Notes: generated by a model from the sequence alone, not told the origin. Positions 7,960 to 17,184 are shown, counted from the stretch's first letter. The stretch is 64,000 nt of DNA from VAZQ01 sp036557665 (GCA_036557665.1 DATBHG010000115.1:41563-105562); one strand, 5' to 3'. Numbers and translations are program-made.

Positions 7960-9420
7960 ATGTGCTCGGAGTGGGCGAGGTTCAAGCCCTGGCAGGATGT
8001 CGGCCCCGACCAGTTCGAAGATAATGCGTGGCAGGATCGCAACGCAATCAGTCGGATATCGCAACTCAAGACGGTTCTCGACGGGATAATTTCACCCGAT
8101 CTCATGGACGAGATCGAGGCCGGTTTGAGCAAAACCGGAATGTCGATCCGTCTCAATCCGTACATGATCTGCCGTATCGACTGGTCGGATGCGGAGAATG
8201 ATCCGCTCCGGCGGCAGTTCCTGCCGATGCGGTGTGAGCAGGAAAACGACCATCCGTGTCTCGAGATCGATTCGCTGGCCGAGCGCCGACACTCTCCCGT
8301 AACCGGCATCGTGCACCGGTATCCCGACAAGGTGCTTTTTCTCGTGACCTCCGTGTGCCCGGTCTACTGCCAGTACTGCACCCGCAGCTATGCCGTCGGC
8401 CAGGATACGCAGCTCGTCCAGAAGGACCATGTCACAAGTGCGCAGAATTGGGTGCCCGCGCTGGATTACATTCGCTCCAATTCACAGATCGAGGACGTCG
8501 TTGTGTCCGGGGGCGATCTGGCCCGGCTCAAGCCGGCGCATGTGCGCTCGCTCGGGAGCGCTCTGCTTGAAATCGATCATGTCCGCCGGATCCGCCTCGC
8601 GACAAAGGCGCTTTCGGTCCAGCCGATGAAGTTCCTGAGCGATCACGACTGGATGAACGCCGTCCTGGAGCTGTTCACGCGTGGCCGCTCCATGTTCAAG
8701 GACGTCTTCCTGCATACGCATTTCAATCATCCCAACGAGGTTACTCCGATCGTGGAACGCGCGATGCGCCGGCTGCACGAGCATGGCGTATTCGTGCGCA
8801 ATCAGACCGTACTCTTGCGCGGCGTCAACGACGATGCAGGGACGCTTCACGCGCTTGTCAAGCGATTAGGACGGCTCAACATTCATCCCTATTACGTCTA
8901 TCTGTGCGACATGGTGAAGGCGACGGAGCATTTTCGCTTGCCGCTGAGCACGGCGCAGCGCCTCGAGAAACACCTGCGCGGCGCGACGGCGGGGTTCAAC
9001 ACCCCGCTGTTCATCGTGGATACCCCATCCGGAAAGCGAGACGTTCATAGCTCCGAGTTCCACGACGGCGAATATGGTGTTTCCGCATTCATTTCTCCCG
9101 CGGTCTCGGAGGAGACTTGCTACTACTACGACCCGGTTCGCTCGCTGGGGCAAGCGGCACGGGCGGAATGGGCCGCTCCGGATGCGCGCGCAGCGATCCT
9201 GGCGCGCATCGCCGCCAACGCACAGGCCTCGATCGAGGCGCCGGTGGCGAACGGCAAACATTCTATTGGTCATCGCAAGCGCATCCGGCGCAGCTCAGCT
9301 ACGGATATGCGCTCGCATGCACAGCTGGAGTTGCGCGCCCGGTATTGCTCGCAGCCTTTGCGCGCCGGCCATGCCACGAGCGGGAGCGGGCGCGGTCCGC
9401 GCCGTGCAAGCCCCAACTGA
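7960..9420 (+). CDS. Lysine 2,3-aminomutase-like radical SAM/PLP enzyme
   Basis: About 486 residues from the ATG at 7960, which has GGTGGAG upstream; a GTG at 7942 is the alternative. The radical SAM triad is CPVYCQYC (Cys133, 137, 140), followed at CTR by the Arg that binds substrate carboxylate in the clostridial enzyme. The family signature HTHFNHPNEVT is present. Two Asp that contact the lysine side-chain amine in clostridial KamA have clear counterparts, Asp317 (YLCD) and Asp354 (IVDTP), at the same 37-residue spacing, and Lys359 suits the PLP Schiff base. The canonical GGGG before that Lys is shortened to SG. The last ~60 residues are a basic low-complexity tail. Expected reaction: L-lysine to L-beta-lysine. 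EpmB or a glutamate aminomutase are less likely alternatives. Confidence 0.87.
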   Translation: MCSEWARFKPWQDVGPDQFEDNAWQDRNAISRISQLKTVLDGIISPDLMDEIEAGLSKTGMSIRLNPYMICRIDWSDAENDPLRRQFLPMRCEQENDHPCLEIDSLAERRHSPVTGIVHRYPDKVLFLVTSVCPVYCQYCTRSYAVGQDTQLVQKDHVTSAQNWVPALDYIRSNSQIEDVVVSGGDLARLKPAHVRSLGSALLEIDHVRRIRLATKALSVQPMKFLSDHDWMNAVLELFTRGRSMFKDVFLHTHFNHPNEVTPIVERAMRRLHEHGVFVRNQTVLLRGVNDDAGTLHALVKRLGRLNIHPYYVYLCDMVKATEHFRLPLSTAQRLEKHLRGATAGFNTPLFIVDTPSGKRDVHSSEFHDGEYGVSAFISPAVSEETCYYYDPVRSLGQAARAEWAAPDARAAILARIAANAQASIEAPVANGKHSIGHRKRIRRSSATDMRSHAQLELRARYCSQPLRAGHATSGSGRGPRRASPN

Positions 9421-9450
9421 CATTTTGGTTGGTGATCGCAGGATCAGCGT

Positions 9451-11826
9451 TCAGCCTTGACCTGTGCGGCCTCCGCTTCGCATTGATCGGGTGCCGGCTG
9501 ACCCGTCTTGTGCCGGCGTTCTTTCACTGCGGCACTCCCCTGCCTGCAGCGCCGACCAGATCCGAGCCGGTGTAGCGGGCATGTCGAAATGGTCCACGCC
9601 CGCTGATCTCAGCGCGTCGAGCACCGCGTTCATGCAGGCCGCCCCTGCACCGGTCGTTCCCGCCTCTCCCGCGCCCTTGGCGCCCAAGAGGTTGCCGGGA
9701 CTCGGGACGGCATGATCCAGCGTGCGGATACCGGGCATGAGATCTGCGCGGGGCATGGTGTAATCCATGAAGCTTCCCGCAAGGAGCTGACCGTTTTCGA
9801 TGTCGTAGAGGCAGCTCTCGCCGAAGACCTGCCCGGCACCCTGCACGATCCCGCCATGAAGCTGGCCGTCGGCAAGGGTGTGATTGACGACGTTCCCGAT
9901 GTCGTCGACGGCCGTATAGTCGACCACCGACACACACCCGGTCTCACGATCGATCTCGACCTCGGCCACGTGGGCGCCGCTGGGGAAAGCGCGCGTGATC
10001 GGCATTTCAGCGATTGTGTCGAGCGGGTGCGGGCTTTGCGATGCGCACTGCTGGATGATCTCAGCAAAAGTGATGGCCCGGTCCGTGCCTTTGATGCGAT
10101 AGCGCCCGTCCGCGTATTCAACATCCTCGCCGGACGCTTCGAGCGCTTCAGCTGCCAGAGATCTGGCTTTTTCGATCACCTGCTCGGCAGCAACCCTGTA
10201 GGCGCTGCCGTGCGAGAGAATGGTACGCGAGCCGATGGCCGGACTTCCGATCAGGGCAGGTCCGTCGGGATCGCCGGCGCGCAGCACGATCTGCTTCGGA
10301 TCAAGCCCCAGCGTCTGCGCTATGAGCTCGGCAAATACCGTCTCATGGCCCTGCCCGCTCGGGCCCGCGACGCTATAGAGAGCGACCTCATTATTCGGAC
10401 CAAATCGGATCGCGACCTGATCCTTTGGGACCAAGCCGCCACCGGACGGCTCCAGGAAGAGCGCGCATCCGATTCCGCGCAATGCACCCCGTCGCGTCGC
10501 CTCCTTCCGACGCCGCGGAAACCGTGGCCAGCTCGAGCTCGCTTGGATTTTCGCCACAAGCCCGGGAAAATCGCAGCTGTCGAATACCGTTCCGGTGAGG
10601 GTGCGGTAGGGCATCTGATCCGGCCGGATCACGTTTCTCCGGCGCAGCTCGAGGGGATCGAGACCGAGAGCGTGGGCGGCTGCATCGACCAGCCGCTCGA
10701 CGACATAGATCGCCTCCGGCCGGCCCGCTCCACGATACGCATTGGTAGGAGACGTGTTGGTGATAACCAGGCGGTGACGGCCATAGAGCGCCTCGACTTG
10801 ATAGGCACCGGCCCCGATCGTCAATCCGTTAAAGCAGTTGGTGAATGCTCCGGCCTGCGAGAGGTACGCGCCGCAGTCGCACAGCCAATCCGTGCGGAGC
10901 GCAATCAAGCGACCGCGCGAGCTGAACGCCAGCTCTCCTTCCAGCCGAATCGCGCGACCATGGTTGTCGGTGAGGAAGTCCTCCGAACGGGTGGAGAGCC
11001 ATTTGATCGGCCGCCCGAGCTTTTTCGCCATGTACAGCATGAGCGGATACTCGGAGAACGGCGCGGTCCGCGCGCCGAAAGCGCCGCCGACATCGACCAT
11101 GTTCACGCGAAGCTTCTCGGGCGCTGCATCCATCATCGCCGCAAGCGCATCTCGCATTGCGAAAGCGCCCTGATGCGCGCAGCGTATCTCGTAGGCATCC
11201 CGCCCCGCATCGTACCACGCCAGAGCGCCCCGAGGCTCCATGGGAGTGGGGGCAACCCGGGGACTTTCCATGGTCAGCCGCACGGCGTGATCGGCGAGGC
11301 CGATCAGCTCGGTGGTCCTCGCAGCATCGCCATACTCGAAGTCGAAGCAAATATTGTTCGGAATGTTCGAGTGGACGCATGCCTCGGCCGCAAGCCCCTT
11401 CTCAAATCCGATGATGGCCGGCAGGTCGTCGTATTCGACTTCGACAAGATCGGCGGCATCCTTAGCAGCTTCGCGAGTTTGCGCGACCACCATGGCCACC
11501 TCCTCGCCGACAAACCGGACGCGGTCGCGCGGGAGCAATGGCCGGTCCGGCACCAGAAGCTTCTTTCCGTCGCGGCCTACCAAGGGAGCGATGGGAGGAA
11601 GCGTCCGGAAGCCTGTGTCAGCAGTATCCCTGCCGGCAATAACCGCTACCACTCCCGGCACGCGCTCCGCGACCCTGATGTCCAGCGAGCGGATGAGAGC
11701 ATGCGCCCGATCGGAGCGCTTGAACGCCGCGTAAAGCTGTCCCGGTAAATCCCAGTCGTCCGTGTAGCGACCGCGACCGGTGACGAGCCGCCCGTCCTCT
11801 CGGCGACCCTTGAATGCAGGCACCAT
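9451..11826 (-). CDS. Xanthine dehydrogenase/CO dehydrogenase family molybdopterin-binding large subunit (form II CoxL-like)
   Basis: About 791 residues, full length for the family. The N-terminal GRREDGRLVTGRGRYTDD is typical for CoxL-type subunits. The active-site loop reads AYRGAGRPEA, the form II type, not the AYRCSFR of true aerobic CO dehydrogenase. The C-terminal GAKGAGEAGTTG carries the conserved catalytic Glu. It would bind molybdenum-cytosine dinucleotide and hydroxylate an aldehyde or aromatic substrate. No FAD (CoxM) or 2Fe-2S (CoxS) partner is in the window, so it is an orphan large subunit here. It converges on the aminomutase gene with a 30-base gap. Confidence 0.9.
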   Translation of the reverse strand: MVPAFKGRREDGRLVTGRGRYTDDWDLPGQLYAAFKRSDRAHALIRSLDIRVAERVPGVVAVIAGRDTADTGFRTLPPIAPLVGRDGKKLLVPDRPLLPRDRVRFVGEEVAMVVAQTREAAKDAADLVEVEYDDLPAIIGFEKGLAAEACVHSNIPNNICFDFEYGDAARTTELIGLADHAVRLTMESPRVAPTPMEPRGALAWYDAGRDAYEIRCAHQGAFAMRDALAAMMDAAPEKLRVNMVDVGGAFGARTAPFSEYPLMLYMAKKLGRPIKWLSTRSEDFLTDNHGRAIRLEGELAFSSRGRLIALRTDWLCDCGAYLSQAGAFTNCFNGLTIGAGAYQVEALYGRHRLVITNTSPTNAYRGAGRPEAIYVVERLVDAAAHALGLDPLELRRRNVIRPDQMPYRTLTGTVFDSCDFPGLVAKIQASSSWPRFPRRRKEATRRGALRGIGCALFLEPSGGGLVPKDQVAIRFGPNNEVALYSVAGPSGQGHETVFAELIAQTLGLDPKQIVLRAGDPDGPALIGSPAIGSRTILSHGSAYRVAAEQVIEKARSLAAEALEASGEDVEYADGRYRIKGTDRAITFAEIIQQCASQSPHPLDTIAEMPITRAFPSGAHVAEVEIDRETGCVSVVDYTAVDDIGNVVNHTLADGQLHGGIVQGAGQVFGESCLYDIENGQLLAGSFMDYTMPRADLMPGIRTLDHAVPSPGNLLGAKGAGEAGTTGAGAACMNAVLDALRSAGVDHFDMPATPARIWSALQAGECRSERTPAQDGSAGTRSMRSGGRTGQG

Positions 11827-11993
11827 GCAGAACGGCTCTCACCTCATCTATTGAAGCTTTGCCGGGGCTCGGCCGCATCGCAGGAGACTTGGCAGGGACC
11901 TGCGATTGCGCGGCCGCTCGAAATCAAGGGGGCTCGTTAACAGGTATCGACACCCGGGTTGGCCGAATATGATCAGGAGCCCAAATCAACAGC

Positions 11994-12200
11994 TCAGGCG
12001 CGGCGCTTCTTGGCGGACCTGCGGTGGCCGAGAGAGAGTCCAAGGCTGAATGCTTTTTGCCGCAGCGCCCCCGCGGTGCGCTTCATGCTCTTCACGACGG
12101 CTCTTATCGGAGATTTGTTTTTCGAATGGCTTTTAAGCTCGCGCTCGTCATTTTTGGTCCACGGACGCCGCACTGCCCGCTTCTTCGCCTTTTTCGCCAT
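11994..12200 (-). CDS. Small basic conserved protein, possible SANT/Myb-like fold
   Basis: A 68-residue very basic protein: MAKKAKKRAVRRPWTKND at the start, then an acidic-to-basic helical pattern with a PW(T/S)xxD...RELKSHS...IRAVVKSMKRT...ALRQKAFSLGL layout and a Lys/Arg-rich end. This layout recalls small Rhizobiales proteins with a Myb/SANT-like helical domain that I remember only as conserved hypotheticals. GGAGAGAGAG immediately precedes the ATG, a strong ribosome binding site. DNA binding is an inference from charge and fold pattern. Confidence 0.7.
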   Translation of the reverse strand: MAKKAKKRAVRRPWTKNDERELKSHSKNKSPIRAVVKSMKRTAGALRQKAFSLGLSLGHRRSAKKRRA

Positions 12201-12338
12201 TTCTCTCTCTCCATGTTCGCGGAGCTGACACTCCAGCCAGCGCCAGTTTTACAACGCAATTTTTTATTTGCATAGATGCATCGGAGAGCCGTTGATCTTG
12301 CGCGGCAAGAGCTTGGTGAACGGTTGCGAAGATCACTC

Positions 12339-13094
12339 TCAGTAGGTGGCTCGACCTCCTGAGATGTCGAACACCGCGCCCGTTGTAAACGAGCATTCGG
12401 CCGAGCAGCAGAACGCGACCATTGCCGCAATCTCCTCGACGTAGACAAAGCGACCTTTTGGAATCTTGGAGAGCATGAAATCGATATGCTGCTGCGTCAT
12501 TTGCGAAAACAGACCGGTGCGCGCGGCAGCAGGGGTAATACAGTTCACAGTTATGTTGTAGCGGGCGAGCTCCTTACCGAGGCTCTTGGTGAGCGCGATG
12601 ACGCCGGCTTTCGAGGCCGAGTATGCGCCGGCGTTTGGATTTCCCTCCTTGCCCGCAATGGAGGCGATGTTGACGATCCTGCCGTAATCCTGCTCGATCA
12701 TGAAAGGAACGACGGCCCGGCAGCAGTGGAAAGTGCCATAAAGGTTCGTTTCGACGACCTCGTTCCAGGCGCTGGTCGGATATTCCCATGTCGGCATGTT
12801 GGGTCCGGCAATTCCAGCATTGTTGACGAGCAAATCGACACGCCCGAGCTCGTTGAGCGTAGCGTCCCGCGCGCGCTCGACTGCAGAAAGGCTGCGGGTG
12901 TCGCATTCTGCCGGAATGACCTTTCCGCGAAGCGACAACTCCTGACAAGATCGGCTGGCCATCTCCAGGTCGCGATCCCACACGGCGACTGCCGCCCCGG
13001 ATGCGAGCAGCCGCTCGGCGATGCTGCGCCCGATCCCCTGCGCGCCGCCGGTGACCACGGCGACGCGACCATCGAGATCGATTCGATCGCCCAT
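12339..13094 (-). CDS. SDR family NAD(P)-dependent oxidoreductase (FabG/PhaB-like)
   Basis: 251 residues, the usual classical SDR length. The cofactor motif is TGGAQGIG, the structural motif NNAG, and the catalytic triad is completed by Ser in NIASIAG and the YSASK motif. The C-terminal GGRATY ends the typical SDR fold. The gene starts 9 bases after the stop of the PhaC-like hydrolase, so they are likely co-transcribed. A beta-ketoacyl or acetoacetyl-CoA reductase role is suggested by that pairing but substrate cannot be read from sequence. Confidence 0.9.
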   Translation of the reverse strand: MGDRIDLDGRVAVVTGGAQGIGRSIAERLLASGAAVAVWDRDLEMASRSCQELSLRGKVIPAECDTRSLSAVERARDATLNELGRVDLLVNNAGIAGPNMPTWEYPTSAWNEVVETNLYGTFHCCRAVVPFMIEQDYGRIVNIASIAGKEGNPNAGAYSASKAGVIALTKSLGKELARYNITVNCITPAAARTGLFSQMTQQHIDFMLSKIPKGRFVYVEEIAAMVAFCCSAECSFTTGAVFDISGGRATY

Positions 13095-13103
13095 CGTGCT
13101 CGG

Positions 13104-14204
13104 CTAGGCCGATTGCGCCAGCCAACGTGCGATGTCGGTCCAAACAGTGGAAAGTACCCTGCGTCCCATGAACAGCCCCAGATGCCCGCAGGGCGCAACT
13201 GCACTCGTCACGCTGCAATCTGCATGGAGCAATTTTTTGGTTGCAAATATCTGCTCGGGGGCGACGACGTCGTCGTCGCGAGCAGCCAGCAGAAACAAGG
13301 GGCAGCGCACGTTCGACACGTCTACACGCCGGCCGAGTGCGGCGAAGGTGCCGGTGGCCAGCCGGTTCTCCTTGAACAGCTGCTGCACTATTTGCAGATA
13401 ATAGATGCCCGGCAAGTCGACAGTCCAACCATACCATTTGCGGAAACGGGACTCTAGCCGCTGAAATACCGCCGAGGATTCCGCCTGGACCGGCTGCAGT
13501 ATGCGACTGATCTCGTCGCGATCGAGGTCCTGGGGCGCCCAGAACTGCAGCGCATGATGGCCAAGAACTCGACCCTCACCGAGCTCTACGAGCTCGTCAA
13601 AAACGGATGCCGGAGTGCTGTTCGCGAGAACGGATAGCTTGGATCGTCCTGCCGCGATATCGATCGGAGCTCCGGCCAGCACCAGCTTGCGCACTTTGCC
13701 CGGAAAGCGAGCGGCATAGGCCAGCGACATCCACCCGCCCTGACACAGCCCGATGAGATCAACCGCGCCACCGAGCTCGTCGATCAAAACATTCAGGGCG
13801 GCTAGGTAATCGTCGATTGTATGAAAACGCATTTCCGCTGTCGCGGATCGCCAGTCGGTGACGAAGAGGCGGTGGATGCCGGCCCCTCGCAGCGCTTCGA
13901 CAAGACTATGTCGAGTGGCGAGATCGACGATGGCGGCGCCGTGCAGCGCAAACGGCGCGCAAATGAGAGTCGTTGCGCCTTCAGACGAGCTCGAGAAGTC
14001 GCGCAACCGGACCGCAGTGAGCTCCAGTGCCGCTCGATTGCGTGTGGTCCATTCCGGCTCCTCCGCTCTTGTCTCCGCCTCAGGTCCGACCGCGAGGCCC
14101 ACGAGCTCGCGGGCAAGCACGGAGGCAAACTCACTGGCAGACTCGGCAGCCAGAGCAGGCCACAGAAGAGCCATGCTGGCCAATTCTCGATGGGTCGGAT
14201 TCAC
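13104..14204 (-). CDS. PhaC-like alpha/beta hydrolase with cysteine nucleophile
   Basis: 366 residues. The nucleophile elbow reads GLCQGGW, so the nucleophile is Cys as in polyhydroxyalkanoate synthases (GxCxG), not Ser. Candidate Asp and His partners are in AARDDDVV and APCGHLG. FVTDWRSA, GIYYLQIVQQLFKEN and the long insert between the elbow and the Asp also recall PhaC. It is shorter than classical class I synthases (~600 aa). It lies between an LLM oxidoreductase and an SDR on the same strand. It could be a class III/IV-like synthase, a depolymerase relative, or an acyltransferase. Confidence 0.8.
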   Translation of the reverse strand: MNPTHRELASMALLWPALAAESASEFASVLARELVGLAVGPEAETRAEEPEWTTRNRAALELTAVRLRDFSSSSEGATTLICAPFALHGAAIVDLATRHSLVEALRGAGIHRLFVTDWRSATAEMRFHTIDDYLAALNVLIDELGGAVDLIGLCQGGWMSLAYAARFPGKVRKLVLAGAPIDIAAGRSKLSVLANSTPASVFDELVELGEGRVLGHHALQFWAPQDLDRDEISRILQPVQAESSAVFQRLESRFRKWYGWTVDLPGIYYLQIVQQLFKENRLATGTFAALGRRVDVSNVRCPLFLLAARDDDVVAPEQIFATKKLLHADCSVTSAVAPCGHLGLFMGRRVLSTVWTDIARWLAQSA

Positions 14205-14270
14205 GGCTAGAGCACCTCATCCCATTCCACGCCGCGTCAAGCGCCTGGTCAAGCGGAAAACCTTGCCCCC

Positions 14271-15206
14271 TCAACTGATTGTGCTCCGGAGCGCCGCCAG
14301 CATATCGAGATGTCTTTCGTGGTCTCCGGCGAACCGCAGCACCAGATGGGTAGCGCCGGCTTTGGCGTAGCCGCGCAGCAATTGTGCGACGCCTTCGCTC
14401 GGGCCGGCGTAGCATGCCTGGCGGCTGCGAGTCTGAGCCGCGGGCTGTGCGTAATATCGCTCCAGATAGGAGTTGAGCCGTTCGTCGGCCCGGCCGATAT
14501 TGTCGTCGAGAGCCAAGGTCAAATACATCGCACCGGTGAGGGCGTCGGCGTCGCGCCCCGCGGCGCGGGCGATCTCCCGGACCTCCTTCCATTGCTTGCC
14601 CCACGTTTGGGGCTCCGGCGCGATCGGCAGCCAGCCATCGAAGTAGCGCCCCGAGCGTTCGAGGCTCGCAGGCAACGAGCCGCCGATCCAGATCGGAGGT
14701 CCGCCCGCACGGGAAGGCGTCGGACCGAGCACGCCGCTCGAGACTTTCCATCGCCCATTCCAATTGACGGGCTGGCCGCTCCACAGGGCCCGTGCAAGCC
14801 GCAGACCCTCCAGCAAGCGACCGACCCGTTTCTCGAATGGAACGCCGGCAGCCGCGAACTCCGCGCGAATGTTCGGGACATCCGCGGCAATTCCAACACC
14901 CAGTATGAGGCGGCCTTCCGCAATCTGATCGAGCGTCGCCACCTGATGCGCCAGCAGCACGGGGTTGCGCAGGGCCGGCAACAAGACCGCGGTGCCGACC
15001 TCGACGCTGCGGATGCGAGCGGCCACCGCGGCGAGCAGCGCCAACGGCTCGTGGCGAGGACGGGCCAGAAGCGAATCCCCTGCCCAGATGGAATCGAATC
15101 CCAACCCTTGCGCGCGCTCAGCCAGCTCGATGAGCGGCGCTGCTCGCGGCTGGCCTGCCATGATGCGCTCGCGTGTCGGCAGCAGGTATCCGATGCGAAG
15201 GGTCAT
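14271..15206 (-). CDS. LLM class flavin-dependent oxidoreductase
   Basis: 311 residues with the luciferase-like monooxygenase pattern: GFDSIWAGDSLLARP near the start, VEVGTAVLLPALRNPVLLAHQVATLDQ in the first third (read in pieces), GRLILGVG and PPIWIGG. These enzymes use FMN or F420 to oxidise or reduce small substrates. Position at the head of a three-gene minus-strand run (66-base gap to the PhaC-like gene) suggests co-expression. Substrate unknown. Confidence 0.88.
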   Translation of the reverse strand: MTLRIGYLLPTRERIMAGQPRAAPLIELAERAQGLGFDSIWAGDSLLARPRHEPLALLAAVAARIRSVEVGTAVLLPALRNPVLLAHQVATLDQIAEGRLILGVGIAADVPNIRAEFAAAGVPFEKRVGRLLEGLRLARALWSGQPVNWNGRWKVSSGVLGPTPSRAGGPPIWIGGSLPASLERSGRYFDGWLPIAPEPQTWGKQWKEVREIARAAGRDADALTGAMYLTLALDDNIGRADERLNSYLERYYAQPAAQTRSRQACYAGPSEGVAQLLRGYAKAGATHLVLRFAGDHERHLDMLAALRSTIS

Positions 15207-15334
15207 GACCTGCTCAGATCGGGACCAATGCCGCCGACAAGGCCGAAATCAGCAGTTGCCGCAGCATTGCCGGCTAGCCCGTTGTCCGCAATACTGGATC
15301 ATATCGGTGATCCCCAAACGAAGGAGGAGAGACA

Positions 15335-15628
15335 GTGAAAGCTATGAGCCGGTTTCTCCTCGTGATGGTTCTGCTCGGACAATTCGCGGTCCCCGCGCTC
15401 TGCCAGCAAGCTCAGTCCAGCGGCATTGCTGGTTCCACATCGAACGCGCCGGTCTTGCCCGCAGCCCCGGTGATAAATCCGATCAATTCCAGCCCGACGA
15501 CGACCACGCTCTCTCCAGCAGGAGCGCGCCGAGGGGTTTCCATCTCGACCGACACGGTGTGTGATTTCAACGACCTCAGCGGCGCGTATCCGGATGTAGA
15601 TGATGTCTGCGCTGTAGGAGGCCGATAG
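15335..15628 (+). CDS. Small secreted protein of unknown function
   Basis: 97 residues from a GTG at 15335 preceded by AAGGAGGAG, an excellent ribosome binding site. A signal peptide (FLLVMVLLGQFAVPALCQQ) is followed by a Ser/Thr/Pro-rich low-complexity stretch and a short acidic end with two Cys (VCDFND and VDDVCAV) that could form a disulphide. No family recognised. It stands alone between the LLM gene and hpnH. Confidence 0.6.
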   Translation: MKAMSRFLLVMVLLGQFAVPALCQQAQSSGIAGSTSNAPVLPAAPVINPINSSPTTTTLSPAGARRGVSISTDTVCDFNDLSGAYPDVDDVCAVGGR

Positions 15629-15709
15629 GCCCATCCAAGCGCTTGCAGATGATGTGGGGCCTTCCTCCCGGACTCTCCCGACTCATGCAGGCGGTCCCCG
15701 CGCCGGCTG

Positions 15710-16855
15710 CTATTCCGCCGCTTGCAATGACTGCCGGCCCCCCTCATCGTTCTGCTGGATGCGCGCGAGCTCGTGCTCGACGTGGCGGGAGAAGGTGAAT
15801 TCGGCAGGACGCTGTTGAGCCAGCGGAATTTCCGGCGCCATGGGTCCGTGCGTGCGCGGACCGCGCAGTGCGACCTTGGTCGCTTCCCATGGGCTTGAAA
15901 TAGTCGCCTGCGCGGCGGTCGGCTCGTAGCCGCAATGCGCCATGCAGTTTGCGCATTTCTCGTACCTGCCGGTTCCGTAAGAGTCCCAATCCGTGGTCTC
16001 CATCAACTCACGGAAGCTCTTCGCATAGCCCTCGCCCAGCAGATAACAGGGTTTCTGCCAGCCGAAAATGTTGCGTGTCGGCATGCCCCATGGCGTGCAG
16101 TGATAGGTCTGGTTGCCAGCCAAGAAGTCCAGATACAGGCTCGAATGCATGAACCTCCACTTTTTGCCCTTGCCCAGACGGAAGACCTTCCGGAACAGCT
16201 CTTTGGTCTTGCGGCGGCTCAGAAAGTGCTCCTGATCGGGCGCGCGCTCATATGCATAGCCGGGCGAGATCGATACCCCGACGCCGAGCCGCTCGGCATA
16301 ATCGAGAAAGGCGGCAATGTCCTCGGCGGAATGACCGTCGAAGATCGTCGCATTGACATTGACCGTAAATCCCCGGGCTTTGGCCGCCTTGATCGCAGAC
16401 ACGGCGCGGTCGAATACCCCTGTCTGGCAGACCGATTTGTCGTGGTGCTCGCGCAGTCCATCCAGATGGACGGAAAAGAACAGGTATGGCGATGGCTCGA
16501 ATAGGTGCAGCTTCTTCTCCAGAAGCAGTGCATTCGTGCAGAGCGAGACGAACTTCCTCTTGGCTACGATCCCTTTGACGATCTCGCCGATTTCCCGGTG
16601 GATCAGAGGCTCACCACCCGGAATCGCGACCATCGGGGCGCCGCATTCATCCACCGCGTCCAGGCATTCCTTCACGGAGAGACGGCGATTGAGTATCGGG
16701 TCGGGGTAGTCGATCTTGCCGCAGCCGAAGCACGTCAGGTTGCAGCGGAACAGCGGCTCCAGCATGAGCACCAGCGGATAGCGCTTTCGTCCCCGCAGCT
16801 TCTGCTTGAGGATATACGCGCCCACCCGAGCTTCCTTGCGAAGGGGTATGTGCAT
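15710..16855 (-). CDS. hpnH: Adenosyl-hopene transferase HpnH (radical SAM)
   Basis: About 381 residues from the ATG at 16855 (MHIPLRKEARVG); the frame runs 23 codons further upstream without conserved sequence. The radical SAM cluster motif is CNLTCFGC, followed by GGEPLIHREI and a C-terminal Cys cluster CANCMAHCGYEP. HpnH attaches a 5'-deoxyadenosyl group to diploptene, the first step toward C35 hopanoids such as bacteriohopanetetrol. It is divergent from hpnN. The C-terminal ~60 residues beyond the Cys cluster are typical of alphaproteobacterial HpnH. Confidence 0.95.
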   Translation of the reverse strand: MHIPLRKEARVGAYILKQKLRGRKRYPLVLMLEPLFRCNLTCFGCGKIDYPDPILNRRLSVKECLDAVDECGAPMVAIPGGEPLIHREIGEIVKGIVAKRKFVSLCTNALLLEKKLHLFEPSPYLFFSVHLDGLREHHDKSVCQTGVFDRAVSAIKAAKARGFTVNVNATIFDGHSAEDIAAFLDYAERLGVGVSISPGYAYERAPDQEHFLSRRKTKELFRKVFRLGKGKKWRFMHSSLYLDFLAGNQTYHCTPWGMPTRNIFGWQKPCYLLGEGYAKSFRELMETTDWDSYGTGRYEKCANCMAHCGYEPTAAQATISSPWEATKVALRGPRTHGPMAPEIPLAQQRPAEFTFSRHVEHELARIQQNDEGGRQSLQAAE

Positions 16856-17184
16856 TGTCTCCAGCTTCGGTCTCAGTACGGTCGCATCTTGCCGACCGGG
16901 GAAGGCTCTCGACGCGTCACGCACTATATCGCCTGTATCCCGCCTCGTGTCGAGGATGCCAAACGACGTTACCCCCGAGGTGAAACGCGTTCCTTCGCCG
17001 GTTGGTTTCCGGCCGGGTCGAGGAGACGGGCGCCGTTTTCCTCGACCGATTTGTTTTCATCCCTTGATTTGTGCCAGCGCAGGTTTTCCCGGTTCCATCG
17101 TTGTCAATGGCTTGAGTTGCCTATATGCGGCTGCCGGTTGGCTGGTGCGACCGATCCAATGGCTGCAAGCCGCAGGACCCCCGC
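16856..17184. other. Divergent hpnH/hpnN intergenic region
   Basis: 329 bases between divergent starts. Several frames are open by chance but none shows family sequence. It must hold both promoters; no convincing -35/-10 pair or operator was identified by eye. Confidence 0.6.

Noticed and set aside
9712..11748. 678-codon open frame on the plus strand
   Set aside because: It is antisense to the CoxL-like gene, has no family sequence, and arises from high-GC codon bias.
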